Below are positions 36,199 to 44,296 of a stretch of DNA of 64,000 bases, in pieces (within the stretch, counting starts at the first letter, position 1; every line of letters begins with the position of its first letter). The stretch is from Aliikangiella maris (GTDB taxonomy: Bacteria; Pseudomonadota; Gammaproteobacteria; Enterobacterales; Kangiellaceae), in the NCBI RefSeq assembly GCF_040719265.1, contig NZ_JBFDAH010000024.1:11585-75584 (forward strand), written 5' to 3'. Position numbers and translations under genes: made by a program. The notes under the pieces are model-generated. The model was not told the DNA's origin and searched no databases. It saw only the letters and a list, made by a program, of their open reading frames with translations.

Positions 36199-36511
36199 CT
36201 TTTAGCACCTCATCAATACTCATGGGTATAGCAGCGCGTTCTTTACTAGGTTGCGTGAGCTGATAAAGCCTATCTAGCGAATCAAGGGTCTGCCATAGCA
36301 ACAGCAATTGGCGAAATGAAATTTGCCCCGTCAACTCAAACTTCTTAATGGTGGCCGCAGGTACGCAGCTTCGCTCAGCAAGCGCCGCTCGTGACAGCTT
36401 TGCCTGCTTGCGTAACTCACGTAAATAAGCCGCATAGGCTTGGCTTACATCGGTATCATCAAGTAAGGTAAAATTCATCCGCAAAGACCAAGTGGATACA
36501 GTTATATCCAT
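36188..36511 (-). CDS. hipB: HipB-like helix-turn-helix antitoxin
   Basis: A protein of up to 107 residues with an XRE-type helix-turn-helix (YLRELRKQAKLSRAALAERS, then CVPAATIKKFE). It should bind and neutralise the HipA kinase encoded just downstream and repress the operon. The start is uncertain. The long form begins at 36511, but then an operator-like repeat (36494-36509) falls within its first codons. A second ATG at 36478 gives 96 residues and leaves both operators upstream. Neither has a strong ribosome site. Confidence 0.8.
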   Translation of the reverse strand: MDITVSTWSLRMNFTLLDDTDVSQAYAAYLRELRKQAKLSRAALAERSCVPAATIKKFELTGQISFRQLLLLWQTLDSLDRLYQLTQPSKERAAIPMSIDEVLKDEF

Positions 36512-36550
36512 TATAGCGAAATAAATCAGAAAGTGGACACTATAATATCC
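36494..36550. promoter_or_regulatory. two hip operator sites, GGATA-N6-TATCC
   Basis: GGATA-N6-TATCC at 36494-36509 and GGACA-N6-TATCC at 36535-36550, centres 41 bp (about four helical turns) apart. The half-sites are those of the E. coli HipB operator (TATCC-N8-GGATA) but in opposite order. They cover the probable hipBA promoter. Confidence 0.7.
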
Positions 36551-36698
36551 ATCAGTGCGTAGGGTGTTGAAATAATTACTCGATAAAGCCCTTCAAAACT
36601 GCTATGTTTTATCTCTAACAGCAGCATAAAAACGGCACTGTTTTTCCGTAGTCATAGCCAAGAAGCACCACTAAGATTTAGTAAAAGCCAGAGGCAAG

Positions 36699-36720
36699 TG
36701 GTGGGCAGTTTGGTGGGCAA
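36699..36720 (+). repeat. TGGTGGGCA repeats, right end of island
   Basis: Two units, at 36699 and 36711, in the same orientation and with the same 12-bp period as the three at the left end. Confidence 0.7.
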
Positions 36721-36789
36721 ACAAGCATTTTTGAACGGTTTCTTTTCGATAACTCATTGAGTTTGTTAGGGTCTAGGCCGCTACTCAAT

Positions 36790-36813
36790 GAGCAGATCCA
36801 GAATATTGAGTAA
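36790..36813 (+). repeat. displaced yicC 3' end (candidate att site)
   Basis: Reads GAG CAG ATC CAG AAT ATT GAG TAA = EQIQNIE-stop, the exact C-terminus of YicC (26800-26823). Seven of eight codons differ only in the third base. The bases just before it form one arm of an inverted repeat, as in tyrosine-recombinase core sites. Confidence 0.7.
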
Positions 36814-37502
36814 CTTCAATGATGGCTTGTTGTTATTGGTAGAAAAAAGCGGTTTGATAGGCTTCATCAAAAATGGTGAAAGTTTATAGCATGATGATAG
36901 GTTTAATAAAATTTAAGTTTCTTAAGCAAATTATTAAGTCGTCTGTTACATCGAAACTTAATCATAACGAACGATTATTGTGTAGATAGTGGTTGTATGA
37001 ACAATAAACAGTAAGTTTTCAAATCGGAGTGGGCAGGAGTTGTTTTGTTGCCTACTCTTATTTGACGCAGTTAGATTTGACTTGATTGATCACATAAAAC
37101 CAATGTGAATTATTTTTGTGTTACACAGTGTGGTGAAAGAACATTCAACTAGAGACTTCTTTGAATGAAAAACATAAAAATATTTTACTTTTTTCGGATA
37201 GGTTTAATTCATTCTTCTGTTGTTTTCTTTTCGTTTTTTAATGCGCGACGGTATTTAAATACGAATAAAATCATCTTTCACTTTGAATTTTTTGATTTTA
37301 TTTCAAAATTTAAATTTTAATCATGATGGCTGAAAGAATTGATTTTTCCGCATGAAAAATGGGCTAATTAACTTGGATATTCAAAAATAAAATAATATCT
37401 TAAAAATAATTTTAATGTACCAATAAGACAAATTGATTGTGGTTATAATGCTATTTTTTGAATATAGGTAAAAATTTTTACTTGGAATGGAGTTTTTAGA
37501 CA

Positions 37503-38261
37503 TTGAAAAAAGTTGCATTAGTTACCGGCGCAGCTACCGGAATAGGTTCTGAAGTTGCGCGACAATTAAGTGAAGATTGGAATCTGGCATTACATACAAG
37601 AAAGAATGAACAATCACTCAGTAAAACAGCAGAACTCTGCCAGACTTTTGGTGCAGATACTTTATTAACTTACAGAGATTTTTCTCAGCTTGATCAGGTT
37701 GATGAATCATGCAAAAAATTGATTGATGAAGTGGTATTAAAATTTGATCGAATAGATGCTTTAGTGATCAATGCCGGTTATGCAAAAATATTTGATATTA
37801 ACAGCTTTTGTACGCAAGATTTATTAACTGCATATAGTACGATTACCGGTCAATTTTTAGCGTTAATTAAACATGCAATGCCTTACTTAAAAAAGAGTCG
37901 TGATGCTCGAATTATTTTTGTTTCTTCTTTTACAACTAAAAAAGCTAACAATCAATGTGGAAACTTTACCTTAACCGCTGCCGCTAAATCGGCTGCGCAA
38001 TCTTTAATTAGTTCATTGGCGTTGGAACATATTAAAAATAACATTACGATTAATGCTGTACTGCCGGGATTTATTCAAAAAGATGAAGCAGCAAAGTCAG
38101 CGATGACTCATGAACAATGGGCCGAAATTATTGAAGAAATTCCTGCTAAGCGATTAGGATTGCCGCTAGATGTCGCTAGAGTGGTCAAGTTTTTAATTGA
38201 TGAAAAATCGAGCTATATAACTGGACAGCTTATTTCGGTTGATGGCGGGATTTCTTTGTAA
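37503..38261 (+). CDS. SDR family oxidoreductase, atypical active site
   Basis: A 252-residue Rossmann protein: TGAATGIG near residue 9, NAGYA, and the C-terminal GFIQKDEA and YITGQLISVDGGISL typical of SDR enzymes. The catalytic Tyr is missing. With classical YxxxK spacing the position is Thr158 (Lys162), and with the FabI-type Y-x6-K spacing it is Phe155. Activity is therefore doubtful or uses another mechanism. The start is a TTG at 37503 behind GGAG at about 37489. It stands alone in the enlarged yicC-gmk gap and may be a separate acquisition. Confidence 0.75.
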   Translation: MKKVALVTGAATGIGSEVARQLSEDWNLALHTRKNEQSLSKTAELCQTFGADTLLTYRDFSQLDQVDESCKKLIDEVVLKFDRIDALVINAGYAKIFDINSFCTQDLLTAYSTITGQFLALIKHAMPYLKKSRDARIIFVSSFTTKKANNQCGNFTLTAAAKSAAQSLISSLALEHIKNNITINAVLPGFIQKDEAAKSAMTHEQWAEIIEEIPAKRLGLPLDVARVVKFLIDEKSSYITGQLISVDGGISL

Positions 38262-39016
38262 TTAACAGAGTCATTCTTTGATGCACTATGACCAAATTGC
38301 AATTGATATTTTTGCCATTTGGCATCTGTTTTTGCATAAATGTTAAATATATCCGGGTAGCTGTCATTCCACCATTTTGTTATTACACCGTTCGACAGTG
38401 CAATTTAACATCACTGTGTTGTCAAGCTACCTTGAAGTGATGTTCTATTCTTATTATCTTCTGCTTGTTATATCTAAAGCCTTATTCTATTTAAAATAAG
38501 GTCATCATTTGTGGTTTGTTGGGTGCGTGATATTTATCGAGGTATTGAGTCGAGGGTTCTTTGATCTCATAAAGCTGATAAGTTACTGCTAAAATAGAAC
38601 TAGTCTTTGTTGGTAACTGTGTCATTTTAACGACAAATATTGCCTTAGATTCGGGGCTATCATATAGTTATTAAACTGATTTGAACAAATTGAATATGGT
38701 CCGATATTTTGACTTGTAATCGGCTTGCAATGGCAAATATGCGGATAAAAATGATAATTTTAATTAGATGTTTGGACTAAATAGCTGAATTTCCCGAAGG
38801 ATGCGATATTTTAGGGTAATGATAATTTCAGGTCGTGATAATTTCGGGTAATATAGTGTTTCCTGTCTGAGTACTGATCGTCTGTCGTACTTTCAGTCTG
38901 GTGAATTAATGCCGAAAGTATATTGCTAATTAACTGGTATATTGTTTTGCATAAGAATACTGAATTTGGCAATGTTTTTGATTTAACTATTTTTGATTGA
39001 TTTAGGTAATGAGTGC
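38262..39016. other. intergenic region before gmk
   Basis: About 750 bases, AT-rich, without a gene. A small hairpin (ccttatt/aataagg around 38480-38502) and an imperfect repeat containing cgtgataatttc near 38830-38850 are the only patterns seen. It must contain the promoter for gmk-rpoZ-spoT. Confidence 0.5.
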
Positions 39017-39646
39017 ATGAGTAATATTGATTTGGCAAAAGGGAATCTCTATGTTGTTTCTGCGCCCTCTGGTGCAGGTAAAACCAGCTTACTCAAAGCC
39101 TTAATATCTCAGCTGAATACAGTTGAAACCTCGGTATCTCATACAACCCGTGCCAAACGAGTTGGTGAAAAAGAGGGAGTCGATTATTATTTTGTCAATG
39201 TCGATGAATTTACTCAATTAATCGGCGATGGTGCTTTTTTAGAACATGCCGAAGTTTTTGATAATTTTTATGGTACCAGTAAAGCCTCTATTGAAAAGCA
39301 GCTGGATAATGGTATTGACGTTATTTTAGAAATAGACTGGCAAGGTGCCAGACAAATCAGACAACAATTACCACAAAGTCGCTCCATCTTCATTCTACCA
39401 CCCTCAAAATCTGCCTTAAGGCAACGCCTTGAAGGGAGAGGGCAGGACGATGCTAAAGTCATTGAAAATCGAATGCTAGCGGCTAAAAACGAAATGTCAC
39501 ACTTTAATGAATATGACTACCTGGTAATCAATGATGATTTTTCAACTGCAGTTGATGAACTGAAAGCCATTATTATTGCTGAAAGACAAAAAATTGAGCG
39601 ACAGCAAAAAAAATACGCCTATTTGTTGAGCAATCTTTTGGACTAG
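39017..39646 (+). CDS. gmk: guanylate kinase
   Basis: Phosphorylates GMP to GDP with ATP, feeding GTP and ppGpp pools. The 209-residue protein has the P-loop SAPSGAGKTS at residues 15-24 (Lys22), the GMP-binding signature SVSHTTRAKRVGEKEGVDY, and EIDWQGARQIR. The start was set at 39017, where family similarity begins; an upstream in-frame ATG at 38993 adds eight residues. First gene of gmk-rpoZ-spoT-ridA-trmH, a standard gammaproteobacterial order. Confidence 0.97.
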   Translation: MSNIDLAKGNLYVVSAPSGAGKTSLLKALISQLNTVETSVSHTTRAKRVGEKEGVDYYFVNVDEFTQLIGDGAFLEHAEVFDNFYGTSKASIEKQLDNGIDVILEIDWQGARQIRQQLPQSRSIFILPPSKSALRQRLEGRGQDDAKVIENRMLAAKNEMSHFNEYDYLVINDDFSTAVDELKAIIIAERQKIERQQKKYAYLLSNLLD

Positions 39647-39754
39647 TTGGAATTTTAAGGTAAACTATGCGCCCTTTCGCTCAGGGCATTGTAAATAGAG
39701 CGAATTTTAGGCATGAGTTAAATTTTTTTAATGTATATTATGCGGGAGTAACCA

Positions 39755-40000
39755 ATGGCACGAGTTACTGTAGAAGATGCAGTTGATACAATCGGTAATC
39801 GATTCGATTTAATTATGGTCGCTTCAAAGCGGGCACGCCAGTTAGCAACTGGTGGTAAAGATCCTATGGTTGATTGGGATAATGATAAGCCAACAGTCGT
39901 CGCATTACGCGAAATCGAAGAAAAACTGGTAAATGCTGATAATGTTGACCGATTAGGCGCGTCTCAATCTGATGACTCAAGTGATATTGTCACGGAGTAA
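39755..40000 (+). CDS. rpoZ: RNA polymerase omega subunit
   Basis: An 81-residue subunit that helps fold and hold the beta-prime subunit and forms part of ppGpp site 1. The N-terminal MARVTVEDAVDTIGNRFDLI and KRARQLATGGKDPMV are diagnostic. GGGAG precedes the ATG at a normal distance. It lies between gmk and spoT, linking the nucleotide-signalling genes. Confidence 0.98.
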   Translation: MARVTVEDAVDTIGNRFDLIMVASKRARQLATGGKDPMVDWDNDKPTVVALREIEEKLVNADNVDRLGASQSDDSSDIVTE

Positions 40001-40054
40001 TAGGCGTAATTGTTGACTAAGTCTGTATTATTTGAGTCTGTTTGGGGGGATTGA

Positions 40055-42169
40055 GTGTATCTTTTTATTGGACTTAAAGAGCAGTTACAAACTTATCTAG
40101 ATCCCTCTCAAGTTCAAGAAGTCGAGAAGTCATATATTTTTGCCCGTGATGCTCATGCCGGGCAGCTTCGCTCTTCTGGCGATCCTTATATTACCCATCC
40201 TGTTGCCGTGGCAAAAATTCTAGCCAGTCTGCATCTTGATTACCAAACTATCATGGCTGCTTTGATGCATGATGTTATTGAAGACTGCGAAGTTAGCCGC
40301 GAAACCTTAGTGGAAAAATTTGGTGAGCGGGTAGCCGGGTTAGTTGAAGGCGTCAGTAAGCTGACGCAAATTAAATTCCGTTCACGTGAGGAAGCTCAGG
40401 CAGAAAACTTTCGCAAAATGATGATGGCGATGGTTGAAGATTTGCGAGTTGTCCTTATCAAACTAGCCGATCGTTTACATAATATGCGCACACTTGGCTC
40501 GTTGCGCCCCGATAAGCAACGCCGTATTGCCAAAGAAACAATCGAGATTTATGCACCCATTGCGAATCGCTTGGGTATGTATGCAATTCGTTCTGAACTC
40601 GAAGAGCTTGGTTTTGCTGCCAAGTACCCAATGCGCTGTCGGGTGATTCGAGACTCGGTAAAAAAGGCCAGAGGCAATCGCAAAGAAATTGTCAGTAGTA
40701 TATGTAATAATATTCAAAGTCGTTTAGATGCTGAATATATTGACGCTGAAGTCATTGGTCGAGAGAAGTCTCCGTTTAGTATTTACCAAAAAATGCTTGA
40801 TAAGGTTGGTAAAAAAGCGCAAGTATTTGACGATATTATGGATGTCTATGGTTTTCGAGTAACAACGGATACCGAAGATAACTGTTATCGAATTTTAGGC
40901 CAGTTACATAACTTGTATCGACCTGTTCCGGGACGATTTAAAGACTACATTGCTATTCCCAAAACTAACGGTTATCAATCGTTACATACCACATTAAAAG
41001 GTCCGCATGGATTGCATATTGAAGTACAGATCAGAACCACTACCATGGACCAAATGGCTGAAAATGGGGTTGCTGCTCATTGGCTTTATAAAAGTGGAAA
41101 TGACATTAATCGAGCTGAAATACGAGCGCGCGAATGGATGCGTAATTTGTTAGAGTTACAAAAGAATACGCGAGATTCACTGGAATTTATCGAAAGTGTT
41201 AAAGTCGATCTGTTTCCCGATGAAGTTTATATTTTTACTCCGAACGGCAATATTATTGAATTGCCCAAGGGGGCGACACCAGTCGATTTTGCTTATGCAA
41301 TTCATACCGATGTTGGTAACAGTTGTATCGCCAGTAAGGTTGATGGAAAAATTTCTGCGCTATCTACCGAGCTGACCAATGGGCGTACCGTTGAGATTAT
41401 TACCGCGCCTGGTGCTAAACCGAACCCCGGTTGGTTGAGCTTTGTTACTACCAGTAAAGCGCGCACCAATATTCGTCACTTTATTAAAAACCTACGCCGT
41501 GATGATGCGATCAATCTCGGTCGTCGTTTGTTAGAAAAAGCGCTGGGTGGAGTGACATTAGATAGTATTGATAAAGCGATTATTGATCGAGTTATAAAAG
41601 AAACGCGCAGAGAAAATTTTGAAGAGATTTTAGCTGAAATTGGTCTTGGACAAACTGCAAGTGTCATTATTGCACATCGCTTAGATCCCAAAGTTGACAC
41701 TGGTGGTGAAAAACATAGTACTCAAGATCGCCCGCTTGCCATAAAAGGAACCGAGGGCATGATGATTGAATACGCGAAGTGTTGTCATCCCATTCCCGGC
41801 GATCCAATTGTTGGAACGATCAGCACCAGCGGCGGGTTTATTTTGCATCGGCAAGATTGTAATAATGTTGCTAATCATCGTGATCAACTCGATAAATATG
41901 TTCCCGTTCAGTGGGAGAAAGATGTTGAAGGTGAGTTTCGGGTTGAATTGCGCGTTGGCGTATTAAACCAGCATGGGGTATTAGCCAAAGTAACCAGTTT
42001 GATTGCTGATGAGGGGGTTAATATCGCTAATATCGAAATTGATGCACATGATGGCGCAACCAATTTGCTTTGTTTCTTGATTGATGTTAAAAACCGTTTG
42101 CACTTAGCCAACATAATTCGAAAAATACGCTTATATGACTTTGTTATAAAAGTGTCACGTCATCGATAA
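40055..42169 (+). CDS. spoT: bifunctional (p)ppGpp synthetase/hydrolase
   Basis: A 704-residue RSH protein with an active-type HD domain (His72-Asp73 and Glu76-Asp77 in MHDVIEDC). The synthetase domain has the RFKD form (Arg294-Asp297) of the RXKD motif that marks bifunctional enzymes, followed by KTNGYQSLHT. A TGS domain starts near DEVYIFTPNG, and a C-terminal ACT domain completes it. Both activities should be intact, so it both makes and degrades the alarmone. The start is GTG at 40055 with GGGGGA five bases upstream. Confidence 0.97.
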   Translation: MYLFIGLKEQLQTYLDPSQVQEVEKSYIFARDAHAGQLRSSGDPYITHPVAVAKILASLHLDYQTIMAALMHDVIEDCEVSRETLVEKFGERVAGLVEGVSKLTQIKFRSREEAQAENFRKMMMAMVEDLRVVLIKLADRLHNMRTLGSLRPDKQRRIAKETIEIYAPIANRLGMYAIRSELEELGFAAKYPMRCRVIRDSVKKARGNRKEIVSSICNNIQSRLDAEYIDAEVIGREKSPFSIYQKMLDKVGKKAQVFDDIMDVYGFRVTTDTEDNCYRILGQLHNLYRPVPGRFKDYIAIPKTNGYQSLHTTLKGPHGLHIEVQIRTTTMDQMAENGVAAHWLYKSGNDINRAEIRAREWMRNLLELQKNTRDSLEFIESVKVDLFPDEVYIFTPNGNIIELPKGATPVDFAYAIHTDVGNSCIASKVDGKISALSTELTNGRTVEIITAPGAKPNPGWLSFVTTSKARTNIRHFIKNLRRDDAINLGRRLLEKALGGVTLDSIDKAIIDRVIKETRRENFEEILAEIGLGQTASVIIAHRLDPKVDTGGEKHSTQDRPLAIKGTEGMMIEYAKCCHPIPGDPIVGTISTSGGFILHRQDCNNVANHRDQLDKYVPVQWEKDVEGEFRVELRVGVLNQHGVLAKVTSLIADEGVNIANIEIDAHDGATNLLCFLIDVKNRLHLANIIRKIRLYDFVIKVSRHR

Positions 42170-42221
42170 AACAGATTATTATTTTTCATTCATAATTCAA
42201 ATTTAATACAGGATATTTAAA

Positions 42222-42608
42222 ATGACACGCGAAGTGATAAATACACCTAATGCGCCAGCTGCCATTGGCACTTATTCGCAAGCCGTTAAAGTAGGAACAA
42301 CTGTTTATCTGTCAGGACAAATTCCGTTAGATCCACAAACGATGGAATTTGTTAGTGAAGAAATTACGGTGCAGGTTCATCAGGTTTTTAAAAATCTAAA
42401 TGCAGTTATTGAAGCGGCTGGTGGTAATTTTAGTCAAATTACAAAACTCAATATCTTTTTAACAGATTTAAAGAACTTTCCTATTGTTAATGAAGTCATG
42501 GCCGAGTATTTTCAACAACCTTATCCCGCTCGTGCGGCTATCGGTGTTAAAGAATTGCCTAAAGGTGCGCAGGTTGAAATGGACTGTATTTTAGAGCTTG
42601 AAGCTTAA
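42222..42608 (+). CDS. ridA: 2-iminobutanoate/2-iminopropanoate deaminase, RidA
   Basis: A 128-residue trimeric enzyme that hydrolyses reactive enamine/imine products of PLP enzymes. Family marks are NAPAAIGTYSQAVKVG near the N-terminus, GQIPLDP, the substrate-binding Arg in YPARAAIGV, and the Glu in VEMDCILE. It follows spoT by 52 bases, as in E. coli relatives, and probably shares its transcript. Confidence 0.97.
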   Translation: MTREVINTPNAPAAIGTYSQAVKVGTTVYLSGQIPLDPQTMEFVSEEITVQVHQVFKNLNAVIEAAGGNFSQITKLNIFLTDLKNFPIVNEVMAEYFQQPYPARAAIGVKELPKGAQVEMDCILELEA

Positions 42609-42634
42609 TTTTTGTGTAATAGAAAAGTGTGTGA

Positions 42635-43312
42635 ATGACAGATAGAAATCAAAAAATTATCGAATTGTTGATTCGCCGTCAGGATGATTTAACCGTGTTT
42701 ATGGACGAAGTCCATAAGCCTCATAATCTGGCTGCAATCGTCAGAACCTGTGATGCGGTGGGAATTGGTGATGTCCATGCGGTTTATCCTCAAGGAATGT
42801 TACGTGAGTGTCATGGTACTGCCCAGGGGAGTAACCGCTGGGTAGATACACATGTTCATGGGGACTTACAACAAGGTATCGCACCATTAAAAGCGCGTGG
42901 TATGCAGGTTTTAGCCGCACACTTTTCTGATAAAGCGGTAGATTTTCGAGAAATCGATTATACACTGCCGACCGTTTTATTGGTTGGTTCAGAAAAATTT
43001 GGCGTCAGTGACAAGGCTGCTCAAATTGCAGATGAGCATGTCATCATTCCAATGTTAGGCATGGTACAGTCACTCAATGTCTCGGTTGCTTCAGCTATCA
43101 TTTTATATGAAGCGCAAAGGCAAAGAGCGCTTAAAGGATGTTATGAAAAACAGCAGATTTCTCAAGAAAAATTTGACCGACTGCGGTTTGAATGGTTGCA
43201 TCCTCACGTAAAGACATTTTGTATAAAGCACCAGATTAGATATCCTCAACTTAATGAAGAGGGCGAAATTTGTGATGAACAATGGCACCAATTAAGAAAG
43301 TCGATCAGTTAA
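42635..43312 (+). CDS. trmH: tRNA (guanosine(18)-2'-O)-methyltransferase
   Basis: A 225-residue SPOUT-fold enzyme that methylates the ribose of G18 in the tRNA D-loop. Motif I is KPHNLAAIVRTCDAVGI, motif II is LLVGSEKFGVS, and motif III is MVQSLNVSVASAIILYEA, the knot region. The C-terminal helical extension is present. It lies 26 bases after ridA, and its last 31 bases overlap the next gene. Confidence 0.96.
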   Translation: MTDRNQKIIELLIRRQDDLTVFMDEVHKPHNLAAIVRTCDAVGIGDVHAVYPQGMLRECHGTAQGSNRWVDTHVHGDLQQGIAPLKARGMQVLAAHFSDKAVDFREIDYTLPTVLLVGSEKFGVSDKAAQIADEHVIIPMLGMVQSLNVSVASAIILYEAQRQRALKGCYEKQQISQEKFDRLRFEWLHPHVKTFCIKHQIRYPQLNEEGEICDEQWHQLRKSIS

Positions 43313-44178
43313 TACTTTCCTTTGTAACAAGTGATAATTTACCTATCGTTGATTTACGCCCAGATTCTGAGTATCAAAAAGGGCATATTAAATCTTCCAG
43401 CCACTTCCCGCTTGAAAATTTAATTGAGCGAGTATTTCAGCTACCTGCTAATAGTGTTGGTTTAAAATTAGTGGGAAATGAGCATGAGCTTGAAATTGGC
43501 AAGTCAATACTCGTTGAACGGGGCTATCATATTGAGTCTGTCTTAAATTGGCGTAATGATTACCTGTCAATTCTTGAGCGAAATAATCTATTATCTGAGG
43601 GGGCTACGTCAGAACGTTTATGGCAACCTTCGCCTGCGGTTGAGCATTTTTTATCATTGATCAAGTCGTCCGATCCCGCCATTCGGGCACTATTTGATGA
43701 CCTGAACGCATCAAAATGCGCCCTTGATATTGCGTGTGGAGCTGGGCGAGATGCGGTTTATCTGGCAATGCAAGGCTGGCAGGTTAGTGCAGTGGATTAT
43801 TTGCCACAAATGCTGGAAAAATTATCTGCGCTTTCCCAGTTTCATCAGGTTAGCATTAATTCTTTTTTACTGGACTTGGAAAAAACAGCAGATGCGTTAA
43901 ATAAAATACCCGGATTATTTGATTTAGTATTAGTTGTCAGGTATTTACATCGCCCTTTGCTTAATGCAATTAAACAGAAAATTAAACCCGGTGGATTTAT
44001 CGTGTATCATACTTTTATGCAAGGAAGTGAAAAGATAGGTAGACCTAAAAATCCTCGCTTTCTTTTGAAAAAAGGAGAATTGGCGAGTCAATTTAGTGAT
44101 TTTCACATCATTAGCGATGAGATTATCAATTTACCAGATGGACGACCAACTAATTTTTTTATCGCAAAAAATAAATAA
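43282..44178 (+). CDS. rhodanese-like / SAM-dependent methyltransferase fusion protein
   Basis: A 298-residue two-domain protein. The N-terminal 100 residues are rhodanese-like (LPIVDLRPDSEYQKGHIKSS), but the active-site loop, where Cys is expected, reads LVGNEHELEIG, so sulfur transfer is unlikely. The C-terminal 180 residues form a class I methyltransferase with motif I ALDIACGAGRDAVYLA and acidic VSAVDYLP, close to TehB-type enzymes. It overlaps trmH by 31 bases, suggesting coupled translation. The target of methylation is unknown. Confidence 0.8.
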   Translation: MAPIKKVDQLILSFVTSDNLPIVDLRPDSEYQKGHIKSSSHFPLENLIERVFQLPANSVGLKLVGNEHELEIGKSILVERGYHIESVLNWRNDYLSILERNNLLSEGATSERLWQPSPAVEHFLSLIKSSDPAIRALFDDLNASKCALDIACGAGRDAVYLAMQGWQVSAVDYLPQMLEKLSALSQFHQVSINSFLLDLEKTADALNKIPGLFDLVLVVRYLHRPLLNAIKQKIKPGGFIVYHTFMQGSEKIGRPKNPRFLLKKGELASQFSDFHIISDEIINLPDGRPTNFFIAKNK

Positions 44179-44296
44179 TATGGGTTTTTACTGACAGAAT
44201 ATAAAATAAAGAATAATCATAATTACAATAATAAATTTACTAGCAGGGGGAAGTCGCTATTAAAACTTATAGCGCCTAGTCGAAGGAAAACTTAAA

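Larger units (their letters stand above)
26824..36813. mobile_element. candidate genomic island in the 3' end of yicC (defence and toxin-antitoxin cargo)
   Basis: About 10 kb interrupts the conserved yicC-gmk junction. Its right boundary carries a 24-bp sequence encoding EQIQNIE-stop, the same end as YicC, with every difference at a third codon position. This is as expected if an element brought its own yicC tail and pushed the original aside. TGGTGGGCAG repeats with 12-bp period lie 56 bases inside the left end and about 70 bases inside the right end, in the same orientation, resembling integrase arm sites. Cargo is all on the minus strand. No integrase, excisionase or transfer gene is visible, so it may be immobile or mobilised in trans. 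Confidence 0.65.
36551..37502. other. right end of island and following non-coding DNA
   Basis: About 950 bases without a gene. It contains the right-hand TGGTGGGCAG repeats (36699-36720), a 10-bp inverted repeat (ctcattgagt at 36753-36762, actcaatgag at 36783-36792) and the yicC-tail copy (36790-36813). After that, AT-rich DNA leads to the next gene. Confidence 0.6.

Noticed and set aside
38680..38700. gaacaaattgaatat before gmk as another yicC-tail copy
   Set aside because: Only the first few codons resemble the YicC end and no stop follows in place, so it is likely chance in AT-rich DNA.
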